Shown: positions 17,339-23,915 of the stretch, in pieces
Layout of the letters: every line of letters starts with the position of its first letter
Position numbering within the stretch: position 1 is the stretch's first letter
NCBI GenBank assembly: GCA_051878315.1
Contig: JBJEJW010000065.1
Coordinates: 1-32,562 of the forward strand
Direction: 5' to 3'
DNA from: W0P28-013 sp051878315
GTDB taxonomy: Bacteria > Bacteroidota > Bacteroidia > Bacteroidales > Paludibacteraceae
DNA: 32,562 bases
Made by a program: the position numbers and the translations under genes
The notes under the pieces: model-generated
What the model was told of the DNA's origin: nothing
Seen by the model: only the letters and a program-made list of their open reading frames with translations
Database searches by the model: none

Positions 17339-17919
17339 AAAATCTGAAAATATTTCTGAACGGCATCATTAAGGAAAACCCGACATTCGTATTATTGTTG
17401 GGTATGTGTCCGACTCTCGGCACAACCACCTCGGCCATCAACGGCATGAGCATGGGTTTAGCCACCATGTTTGTACTGATTTGCTCCAACGTCGTTATTT
17501 CATTGTTGAAAAAACTGATTCCCGACAAAGTGCATATTCCTGCTTATATCGTCGTGATAGCCACATTCGTAACCATCTTGCAAATGTGTATGGAAGCCTA
17601 TCTGCCGGAACTATTCGAAAGCCTCGGTCTGTTCATTCCGTTGATTGTGGTCAACTGCATCGTACTCGGACGCGCCGAGGCATTTGCCGCTAAAAACAAT
17701 CCGTGGGCTTCATTCCTCGACGGAGCTGGTATCGGACTCGGTTTTACATTGGCTCTGACATTGCTCGGATCCGTGCGCGAATTGCTGGGCACAGGAAAAT
17801 TGTTCGGCGCAACGCTCTATCCCGAGAATTACGGCATGTTGGTATTTGTGCTGGCTCCGGGTGCATTCATTGCATTGGGCTACCTGATTGCTATTATCAA
17901 CAAACTGCGCACCAAATAA
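17335..17919 (+). CDS. rnfE: Rnf complex subunit E
   Basis: The start is the ATG at 17335, which overlaps the rnfG stop and gives 194 residues (MKNLKIFLNGIIKENPTF); four upstream codons are also open but would lengthen the overlap. It has about six membrane segments and the family motifs LLLGMCPTLGTTTSA with Cys25 and VVNCIVLGRAEAFA with a second Cys near residue 107. Matching cysteines in RnfE and RnfA are thought to hold one [2Fe-2S] cluster within the membrane between the two inverted subunits. It is followed by rnfA after 31 bases. Confidence 0.95.
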   Translation: MKNLKIFLNGIIKENPTFVLLLGMCPTLGTTTSAINGMSMGLATMFVLICSNVVISLLKKLIPDKVHIPAYIVVIATFVTILQMCMEAYLPELFESLGLFIPLIVVNCIVLGRAEAFAAKNNPWASFLDGAGIGLGFTLALTLLGSVRELLGTGKLFGATLYPENYGMLVFVLAPGAFIALGYLIAIINKLRTK

Positions 17920-17950
17920 ATTAAACATTTGATAACTAATACATTAACTT

Positions 17951-18544
17951 ATGGCATACGTTTTAATCATCATCTCGGCTATACTGGTAAACAATATCGT
18001 GTTTACGCAATTTTTAGGCATCTGTCCGTTCTTGGGCGTATCGAAAAAAATCGACACCGCACTCGGTATGGGCGCAGCCGTTACCTTTGTACTGACATTG
18101 GCCACTATCGTTACCTACCTGATTAACCTATTATTAGTCAAATTCGGGCTCGACTTTCTGCAAACCATCGTTTTCATTTTGGTTATTGCAGCATTGGTGC
18201 AGATGGTCGAAATAATTCTAAAAAAGATTTCACCCGCATTGTATCAAGCTTTAGGCGTATTTTTACCGCTCATCACCACCAACTGTTGCATTCTCGGCGT
18301 AGCCATTCTTGTAGCGCAAGGCAACTACAAAACATTCGGCGCAGAAACCGGCCTGCTCTCGGGAACCGTATTCGCTTTTGCCACCGCAGTCGGCTTTGCA
18401 TTGGCTTTGGTACTGTTCGCCGGCATACGCGAGCAACTATCGCTGGTTAAACTCCCCAAAGCGATGGAAGGCACGCCTATCGCATTGATAGTAGCCGGCC
18501 TGTTGGCTATGGCTTTTATGGGATTTTCAGGCGTAGTAGGGTAA
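17951..18544 (+). CDS. rnfA: Rnf complex subunit A
   Basis: The 197-residue protein is the inverted partner of RnfE. It has about six membrane segments, NNIVFTQFLGICPFLGVSKK with Cys25 and TTNCCILGVAILVA with the second conserved Cys near residue 112, the likely shared [2Fe-2S] ligands. GFALALVLFAGIREQL is the typical last third. The rnfB-C-D-G-E-A order is the complete set of six structural subunits. Its TAA is followed, after one base, by the aroB ATG, so the two are translated in close succession. Confidence 0.95.
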   Translation: MAYVLIIISAILVNNIVFTQFLGICPFLGVSKKIDTALGMGAAVTFVLTLATIVTYLINLLLVKFGLDFLQTIVFILVIAALVQMVEIILKKISPALYQALGVFLPLITTNCCILGVAILVAQGNYKTFGAETGLLSGTVFAFATAVGFALALVLFAGIREQLSLVKLPKAMEGTPIALIVAGLLAMAFMGFSGVVG

Positions 18545-18545
18545 T

Positions 18546-19586
18546 ATGACCATATTCACCCAAAATAGCGCCGCGACATTGGCCGATTTACTGCCGACCA
18601 ATCCCGATGAGTCAATATTCATACTCACCGACACGGTAACACAACAACTATGCCTGCCTGCGTTGCAAACCGACGCACGCTTGCAGTATGCCCAAATCAT
18701 CAACATACCAAACGGCGACGACAACAAAACGCTGAACACGCTCACCGATGTTTGGGAATTTCTATCCGACAACGGAGCGACACGCCACTCGCTACTCATC
18801 AATTTGGGTGGCGGTATGGTTACCGACTTGGGCGGATTTGCAGCCGCTACATTCAAACGCGGCATCGACTGTATCAATATCCCGACTACGTTGCTCGGCG
18901 CCATCGACGCATCGTCGGGCGGAAAAACCGGTATCAACTTTCTCGGACTGAAAAACGAGATTGGTGCTTTTCACACACCCAAAGCTGTACTCATCGACAT
19001 CAATTTCTTCCGCACACTCGACACACCGAACCTGCTGTCGGGATTTGCCGAAATGATTAAACATGCCCTCATCGGCAACAACACGCTACTAAACCAAACC
19101 CTGACTTTCGATTTCGAGCATATCGATTACGACCTATTGGAAACGTTGGTACGCAAAAACATCGACATCAAAGAACGTATCGTTGCCCAAGATCCGCACG
19201 AACACGGCCTGCGCAAAGCTCTCAACTTCGGGCATACCATCGGGCACGCGTTCGAAACACTATCGCACAAAATTGATGAGCCTTTGTTGCACGGATATGC
19301 AGTGATGTGGGGATTGTTATGCGAACTCTATCTGTCGCACATACAACATCATTTCCCGACAAACACACTGACCACACTACTCTACTTCGCCAAAGAACAT
19401 TACGGCGCATTCCCGTTCACTTGTAAACAGTACGAAACGTTGTTCGACCTAATGAAACACGACAAGAAAAACGAAGCGCAAACCATCAACTTCACGTTGT
19501 TAGCCGACGTTGGCGAAGTACGCATCGACCAAACGGCCACAAAAGAACAAATTTTCGAAGCATTGGACTTCGTCAGAGAAAATTAA
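18546..19586 (+). CDS. aroB: 3-dehydroquinate synthase
   Basis: AroB makes 3-dehydroquinate from DAHP, step two of the shikimate route, using NAD and Zn2+. The 346-residue protein shows GGGMVTDLGGFAAATFKRG (NAD-binding glycine-rich loop), IPTTLLGAIDASSGGKTGIN (the family signature), EMIKHALIG (the first metal ligand Glu) and LNFGHTIGHAFE (the metal-binding His pair region). Length is usual. It starts one base after the rnfA stop and is followed by dapB after 13 bases. A link with Rnf in function is not evident; shared transcription is likely from the spacing. Confidence 0.95.
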   Translation: MTIFTQNSAATLADLLPTNPDESIFILTDTVTQQLCLPALQTDARLQYAQIINIPNGDDNKTLNTLTDVWEFLSDNGATRHSLLINLGGGMVTDLGGFAAATFKRGIDCINIPTTLLGAIDASSGGKTGINFLGLKNEIGAFHTPKAVLIDINFFRTLDTPNLLSGFAEMIKHALIGNNTLLNQTLTFDFEHIDYDLLETLVRKNIDIKERIVAQDPHEHGLRKALNFGHTIGHAFETLSHKIDEPLLHGYAVMWGLLCELYLSHIQHHFPTNTLTTLLYFAKEHYGAFPFTCKQYETLFDLMKHDKKNEAQTINFTLLADVGEVRIDQTATKEQIFEALDFVREN

Positions 19587-19599
19587 ACAACTACTCTTT

Positions 19600-20316
19600 A
19601 TGAAATTAGCACTCATCGGATACGGCAAAATGGGCAAAACCATCGAACAAGTGGCGTTGCAACGCGGACACGAAATCGTCTGCATCATCGATACCGACAA
19701 CCTATACGACTTTCATTCGCCCAAATTCGCGCAAGCCGATGTAGCCATCGAATTTACAACACCCACAGCCGCCACCGACAACTACCGCCGTGCATGGCAG
19801 GTCGGTGTACCTGTCGTATCGGGAACTACAGGATGGACAGCACAACTACCTGAAATTCGGAATGAAATCGACACAAACGGCTACACGCTGTTTTGGACAT
19901 CAAATTTTAGTCTTGGCGTAAATATTTTCATGGAATTGAACCGTCATTTGGCAAAACTGATGAACACGTTCCACAATTACGACCCTTCGATGACAGAAAT
20001 ACACCATACAGGGAAAAAAGATGCGCCAAGCGGTACAGCCATCACGTTGGCCGAAGAGATGCTCGCGCAACTCGACCGCAAAACAACATGGTGTTTAGGG
20101 CGTGCCACAAAAACGGACGAACTGCCGATTGCAGCCATACGCGAAGGACAAGTACCCGGCACACACATCGTACGATACGATAGTCCCGAAGACACTATCA
20201 CCATCACACACGAGGCCAAAAACCGACAAGGTTTTGCTCTTGGTGCCGTGCTGGCTGCCGAATTTACCATGGGCAAAAAAGGATTCTTCACCATGCACGA
20301 CCTACTGCATTTATAA
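19600..20316 (+). CDS. dapB: 4-hydroxy-tetrahydrodipicolinate reductase
   Basis: DapB reduces hydroxy-tetrahydrodipicolinate with NAD(P)H in lysine and diaminopimelate synthesis. The ATG at 19600 (MKLALIGYGKMGKTIEQVAL) starts the Rossmann GxGxxG fold and gives 238 residues; upstream open codons overlap aroB and do not fit the family. Other signs are EFTTPTAATDNY, VVSGTTGW, and the catalytic block EIHHTGKKDAPSGTAITLAE with the His pair and Lys. The protein is somewhat shorter than the E. coli enzyme (about 273), as is usual in Bacteroidetes. It lies 61 bases before lepB. Confidence 0.95.
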   Translation: MKLALIGYGKMGKTIEQVALQRGHEIVCIIDTDNLYDFHSPKFAQADVAIEFTTPTAATDNYRRAWQVGVPVVSGTTGWTAQLPEIRNEIDTNGYTLFWTSNFSLGVNIFMELNRHLAKLMNTFHNYDPSMTEIHHTGKKDAPSGTAITLAEEMLAQLDRKTTWCLGRATKTDELPIAAIREGQVPGTHIVRYDSPEDTITITHEAKNRQGFALGAVLAAEFTMGKKGFFTMHDLLHL

Positions 20317-20377
20317 AATACACACACGCAATAAATGGCATAACAGCACGTTTTATTAAATATAAGTGTTATTGATC

Positions 20378-21793
20378 ATGAAACTCGACTACAAACAACG
20401 TTTACAACAACCGCGCAAACAATACATCAAGGCTGCAGTCTGGAGTCTTGTTTACATCCTTTTCATTGTGTGGGTCGGCAATTTTTGGTGGCTGTTGCTG
20501 CTACCGTTTATTTTCGACGCATTTGTAACCAAATTCATTCCATACGATTGGTGGAAAAAATACAAAAACACCAACAAAACACTATACACCATCTGCAGTT
20601 GGGTGGACGCTATTGTCTTCGCTTTGGTGGCCGTCTATTTCATCAACTTGTATCTGTTTCAGAACTATCAAATACCAACCTCGTCATTAGAAAAAAGTCT
20701 GCTTGTCGGCGATTACCTGTTTGTCAGCAAAGCCTCTTACGGGCCACGTATCCCGAACACCCCTTTATCTTTCCCTTTGGTACAACACACATTCCCCGAA
20801 TGGCTTGGCGGCGGCAAATCATACATCGAGAAACCGCAATGGGAATATAAACGTCTGAAAGGCTGGGACTCCGTCGAAAAAGGCGACATTGTCGTATTCA
20901 ACTTCCCTGCTGGCGACACCGTTTGCCTAAAAATGCAAAACCCCGACTACTACACACTATGTCACTACCTCGGACGTAACTACCTACACAACAACCGATC
21001 CACTTTCGGCGACATCGTATGGCGACCGGTCGACCGACGCGAAAACTATGTGAAACGCTGCGTAGCCACGCCCGGCGACACACTTGAGATACGCAACAAC
21101 TGCATCTACATCAACGGCATCGCCGAAGAACCGCGCGCCGGCATACAACTCAACTATTTTGTGCAAACCACCGGCGGCATACTATCCGACAAACAACTCG
21201 AAAAACTCGGCATCAGCAAAGACGACCGACAACTAATCAATCCCTATAATACCGACGACGCACACATGCTCGCCGACGCGGGATTCGATTTGACAATGCC
21301 AATCTACCATTTACCATTGACTACCGAAGCAAAACTACTGCTCGAGAAACAAAAAAATGTAGCCAAAATTATTGTCGAACCCGAAATGCGCGGTGGGCGC
21401 GTATATCCGCTTGACGCTGCCTACGGTTGGACTCGCGACAACTACGGACCGATTTACATCCCACAGAAAAACACCACCATCGACTTGACATTGGAAAATC
21501 TGCCGCTCTACGAACGCATCATCACCGCCTACGAACGCCACACATTGCAAGTGGCCGACTCCGTCATCATCATCGACGGACAACCAACCGACCGCTACAC
21601 GTTCGCCATGGACTACTACTGGATGATGGGCGACAACCGTCACAACTCCGCCGATAGTCGCTATTGGGGTTTCGTCCCCGAAGACCACATCGTCGGACGC
21701 CCCGTGTTCATTTGGCTATCGCTCGACAAAGACAAAGGACTATTCGACGGCAAAATCCGCTGGAATCGTTTATTCAAAGACGCATCGAAATAA
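20378..21793 (+). CDS. lepB: Signal peptidase I (Bacteroidetes long form)
   Basis: LepB removes signal peptides from exported proteins in the inner membrane. The 471-residue protein (ATG at 20378) has two N-terminal hydrophobic regions (about 20-48 and 73-95), then the catalytic Ser103 in IPTSSLEKSLLVGDYLFVSK, the catalytic Lys226 in YVKRCVATPGDTLEIRN, and box E MMGDNRHNSADSRYWGFVP near residue 420. Residues about 240-400 are an insert between boxes D and E that makes the protein longer than the E. coli enzyme; a long form is common in this phylum. It is the last gene of the rnf operon and is followed at once by a strong terminator. The secreted proteins of this window would be its substrates. 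Confidence 0.93.
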   Translation: MKLDYKQRLQQPRKQYIKAAVWSLVYILFIVWVGNFWWLLLLPFIFDAFVTKFIPYDWWKKYKNTNKTLYTICSWVDAIVFALVAVYFINLYLFQNYQIPTSSLEKSLLVGDYLFVSKASYGPRIPNTPLSFPLVQHTFPEWLGGGKSYIEKPQWEYKRLKGWDSVEKGDIVVFNFPAGDTVCLKMQNPDYYTLCHYLGRNYLHNNRSTFGDIVWRPVDRRENYVKRCVATPGDTLEIRNNCIYINGIAEEPRAGIQLNYFVQTTGGILSDKQLEKLGISKDDRQLINPYNTDDAHMLADAGFDLTMPIYHLPLTTEAKLLLEKQKNVAKIIVEPEMRGGRVYPLDAAYGWTRDNYGPIYIPQKNTTIDLTLENLPLYERIITAYERHTLQVADSVIIIDGQPTDRYTFAMDYYWMMGDNRHNSADSRYWGFVPEDHIVGRPVFIWLSLDKDKGLFDGKIRWNRLFKDASK

Positions 21794-21797
21794 ACCA

Positions 21798-21832
21798 AAC
21801 GAACGCCCAACATTGTTGAGCGTTCGTTTTTT
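21798..21832 (+). terminator. Rho-independent terminator of the rnf-lepB operon
   Basis: Stem AACGAACGC (21798-21806) pairs with GCGTTCGTT (21820-21828), with an inner CAAC/GTTG pairing, and is followed by T to 21832. It begins five bases after the lepB stop. Confidence 0.85.
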
Positions 21833-21833
21833 G

Positions 21834-21907
21834 TGGGCCCACTTGGACTTGAACCAAGGACCTGCGGGTTATGAGTCCGATGCTCTAACCGACTGAGCTA
21901 TAGGCCC
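21834..21907 (-). tRNA. tRNA with CAT anticodon (tRNA-Met, elongator-like)
   Basis: The 74-base cloverleaf can be drawn on the minus strand: acceptor GGGCCTA/TGGGCCC, D stem GCTC/GAGC, anticodon CAT (21871-21873), T stem CTTGG/CCAAG with TTCAAGT loop, discriminator A; CCA is not encoded. The paired first base (G1-C72) argues against the initiator tRNA. A lysidine-modified tRNA-Ile2 cannot be excluded by reading alone. The anticodon stem TCGGA/CCCGC has two mismatches (see findings). Confidence 0.88.
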
Positions 21908-21948
21908 GATGCGAAAACACAAAAAAAGCATTATCCGCAAATCGACTG

Positions 21949-21979
21949 CAAAAGTACAACTTTTTTTGCAACAAACCAA
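21949..21979 (-). promoter_or_regulatory. Promoter of the CAT-anticodon tRNA
   Basis: On the minus strand TACTTTTG (21949-21956) with TTG (21977-21979) 20 bases upstream. Predicted start about 35-40 bases before the mature tRNA end. It overlaps the divergent promoter of the HAD gene. Confidence 0.55.
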
Positions 21980-21997
21980 AAATTTTTCGTAAATTTG
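21966..21997 (+). promoter_or_regulatory. Promoter of the HAD hydrolase gene
   Basis: TTG at 21966-21968, 21 bases, TAAATTTG at 21990-21997. Start would be near 22003, about 15 bases before the ATG at 22018. Confidence 0.6.
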
Positions 21998-22017
21998 TCC
22001 GCAAAAATGCGTTTTTT

Positions 22018-22647
22018 ATGATTACAACACTCATTTTCGACTTCGGAGGCGTACTCATCAATCTCGACCGACAACGCTGCATCGACGCTTTCGTACAACT
22101 CGGACTGCGCGACATCGACCGCCTCATCGACAACTACGCACAAGCCGGCATTTTCGCACAACTCGAAAACGGCGACATCACCACCGACGAATTTCACAAC
22201 GGCGTACGACAAATCGTTGGCAAACCAATCGACGACCACGACATCGACGCCGCACTCAATGCCTTTCTGCTCGACATCCCCGACGCAAAATTGGCACTCT
22301 TGCGCGACTTGCATCGGCACTTCCGCCTCCTGCTGCTCAGCAACACCAACGCCATACACTTCCCACACTGCGTGAACACGCAAATCAACGCAAAAGGTTA
22401 CACACTTAACCAACTTTTCGACAAATGTTATCTCTCGTACAAAATCCATCTGTCGAAACCACAACCCGATATATTCCGTTTTTTGCTCGAAAACGAACAT
22501 ATAACAGCCGACGAATGCCTCTTTTTGGACGACAGCGCACGCAATATCGACACCGCTAAATCACTGGGATTCAACACTATACTCGTTCCGCCACAAGCCA
22601 ATGCCATTTTTTTCAGAAAAAACATTGTCAAACAGTTGCATATTTGA
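22018..22647 (+). CDS. HAD-superfamily hydrolase (YihX-like)
   Basis: The 209-residue protein has motif I LIFDFGGVLINLD with Asp8 as nucleophile and a Gly where many HAD proteins have the second Asp, as in the YihX / epoxide-hydrolase-N-terminal group. Motif II is LLLLSNTNAIHF, motif III Lys in HLSKPQPDIF and motif IV FLDDSARNIDTA near residues 168-179. A small helical cap lies between residues about 15 and 85. It is probably a phosphatase on a sugar phosphate or similar small substrate; the substrate is not readable. It has its own promoter and is followed by the PerR-like gene after 48 bases, with that gene's promoter touching its stop codon. Confidence 0.88.
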   Translation: MITTLIFDFGGVLINLDRQRCIDAFVQLGLRDIDRLIDNYAQAGIFAQLENGDITTDEFHNGVRQIVGKPIDDHDIDAALNAFLLDIPDAKLALLRDLHRHFRLLLLSNTNAIHFPHCVNTQINAKGYTLNQLFDKCYLSYKIHLSKPQPDIFRFLLENEHITADECLFLDDSARNIDTAKSLGFNTILVPPQANAIFFRKNIVKQLHI

Positions 22648-22666
22648 AAAAAATACACTAATTTTG
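22636..22666 (+). promoter_or_regulatory. Promoter of the perR-like/rubrerythrin operon
   Basis: TTG at 22636-22638, 20 bases, TAATTTTG at 22659-22666; the -33 element lies inside the last codons of the upstream HAD gene. AT-rich DNA between it and the ATG at 22696 could hold an operator, but I see no clear inverted repeat of Fur/PerR-box form. Confidence 0.6.
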
Positions 22667-22695
22667 CAATCATTAAAATTTTACAATTTAAGAAA

Positions 22696-23124
22696 ATGAA
22701 TAGACCATTCACAGCAGAAGCGTATTTGTCGGCCGCAGGCATCAGCCCGACGATGCAACGCACGATGGTGTTGAATGATTTGTACTATCACCGCACACAC
22801 GCCACTATCGACGAGATATGCGAACGCCTGCGCACCCGCTATCCACGATTCACACAACGCACCGTGTACAACACACTGAACTTATTTGTATCCAAAGGAT
22901 TAGTATCAGAACTAACCATCGATAATAAATGTTCACGCTACGATTTCGATACGCGGTTTCACGCACATTTTCAGTGCACACATTGCGGTACGATATTTGA
23001 TATATACACAACAAAAATGCAATACAAATTGCCGCACGGCTGCATCGGTAACACCGAACAGCATTATATATATGGTATTTGCGCTGCATGCAACAAGCAA
23101 CAAAATCGCACAAACAATTTATAA
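22696..23124 (+). CDS. PerR/Fur-family metal-dependent repressor
   Basis: The 142-residue protein has the winged-helix N-terminal domain (ATIDEICERLRTRYPRFTQR, TVYNTLNLFVSKGLVSEL, with the DNA-contact TQRTVYNTLN) and a C-terminal metal and dimer domain. The structural Zn site is Cys94/Cys97 (CTHCG) with Cys129/Cys132 (CAAC); the regulatory metal site is probably His35/His89/His91 with Asp83/Asp85 (RYDFDTRFHAHFQC). Presence of the Asp and the rubrerythrin neighbour favour PerR (peroxide sensing through Fe) over Fur. Rubrerythrin starts 23 bases downstream, so the operon may be self-regulated. Confidence 0.9.
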   Translation: MNRPFTAEAYLSAAGISPTMQRTMVLNDLYYHRTHATIDEICERLRTRYPRFTQRTVYNTLNLFVSKGLVSELTIDNKCSRYDFDTRFHAHFQCTHCGTIFDIYTTKMQYKLPHGCIGNTEQHYIYGICAACNKQQNRTNNL

Positions 23125-23147
23125 TTCACATTTAAACATTTACAACT

Positions 23148-23693
23148 ATGAAAAAATTCATCTGCCCTATCTGCGGCTATGTACACGAAGGCAACGAGGC
23201 ACCCGAACGCTGCCCACAATGCAAACAATTGGTTGAATGGAAAGTGCTCGACGAATCGGCTCCCCTCAACTTTGTAACCGAACACGTCATCGGCATTGCC
23301 AAAGACACCGACGACGAAATGAAAAAAGATTTGAACGCGCACTTCCTCGGCGAAGCTACCGAAGTAGGCATGTATCTTGCCATGTCGCGCCAAGCCGACC
23401 GCGAAGGTTATCCTGAAGTAGCCGAGGCTTTCAAACGCTATGCGTGGGAAGAGGCCGAACACTGCGCCAAATTCGCCGAACTGCTCGGCGAAGTGGTTTG
23501 GGACACAAAAACCAACCTCGAAAAACGCATGAATGCCGAAGCCGGCGCCTGCGAGGACAAAATGCGCATAGCAAAACGCGCCAAAGAACTGAATCTCGAT
23601 GCCATTCATGACACCGTACACGAAATGGCCAAAGACGAAGCCCGTCATGGCAAAGGTTTCGAAGGCTTGTACAATCGCTATTTCAAAAAATAA
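23148..23693 (+). CDS. Reverse rubrerythrin (rubredoxin domain first)
   Basis: The 181-residue protein has an N-terminal rubredoxin-like Fe(Cys)4 site, Cys6/Cys9 and Cys22/Cys25 (CPICGYVHEG, PERCPQC), then a ferritin-like four-helix domain with Glu/His ligands of a di-iron site (GEATEVGMYLAMSRQADREG, WEEAEHCAKFAELLGE, EMAKDEARHGKGFEGL). In classic rubrerythrin the order is the other way round, hence the name reverse rubrerythrin, as known from clostridia and Bacteroidetes. It reduces hydrogen peroxide (and O2) with NAD(P)H through an electron carrier. It follows the PerR-like gene and ends in a terminator. Confidence 0.92.
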   Translation: MKKFICPICGYVHEGNEAPERCPQCKQLVEWKVLDESAPLNFVTEHVIGIAKDTDDEMKKDLNAHFLGEATEVGMYLAMSRQADREGYPEVAEAFKRYAWEEAEHCAKFAELLGEVVWDTKTNLEKRMNAEAGACEDKMRIAKRAKELNLDAIHDTVHEMAKDEARHGKGFEGLYNRYFKK

Positions 23694-23716
23694 GTCATTT
23701 CGCATAGCAAAACGAG

Positions 23717-23751
23717 AGAGGACGCACGTTCGCTGTGCGTCCTCTTAATGT
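23717..23751 (+). terminator. Terminator after rubrerythrin
   Basis: An 11-base-pair perfect stem AGAGGACGCAC (23717-23727) / GTGCGTCCTCT (23735-23745), loop GTTCGCT, followed by a short T-rich stretch (TAATGTT). The T tract is weak but the stem is strong. Confidence 0.75.
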
Positions 23752-23830
23752 TATAACCCATGCCGAAAAAATCGGTTTGAAGAGCATTCGTACACCAACA
23801 ATCCGAGAAAAACAACCAGCAAAAATAGGT

Positions 23831-23861
23831 TTGCGACGGTCATTTTTTTTTTGTACATTTG
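23831..23861 (+). promoter_or_regulatory. Promoter of the porW-recX operon
   Basis: TTG at 23831-23833, 20 bases, TACATTTG at 23854-23861. A start near 23867 rules out translation from the earliest open codon at 23859 and supports the GTG start at 23916. Confidence 0.65.
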
Positions 23862-23915
23862 CAAAAAAATAAAACACATTCCCGCGCGTTATACATAAAC
23901 AACAACAACGACACC

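Noticed and set aside
23064..23705. A 213-codon open frame antisense to rubrerythrin
   Set aside because: The plus-strand rubrerythrin has its full metal sites; the antisense product is Phe/Val-rich low-information sequence, and no promoter or family match is seen.
23752..23830. Possible small gene or regulatory RNA between the rubrerythrin terminator and the porW promoter
   Set aside because: Only 79 bases of A+T-rich sequence with no conserved motif, promoter or hairpin that I could identify.
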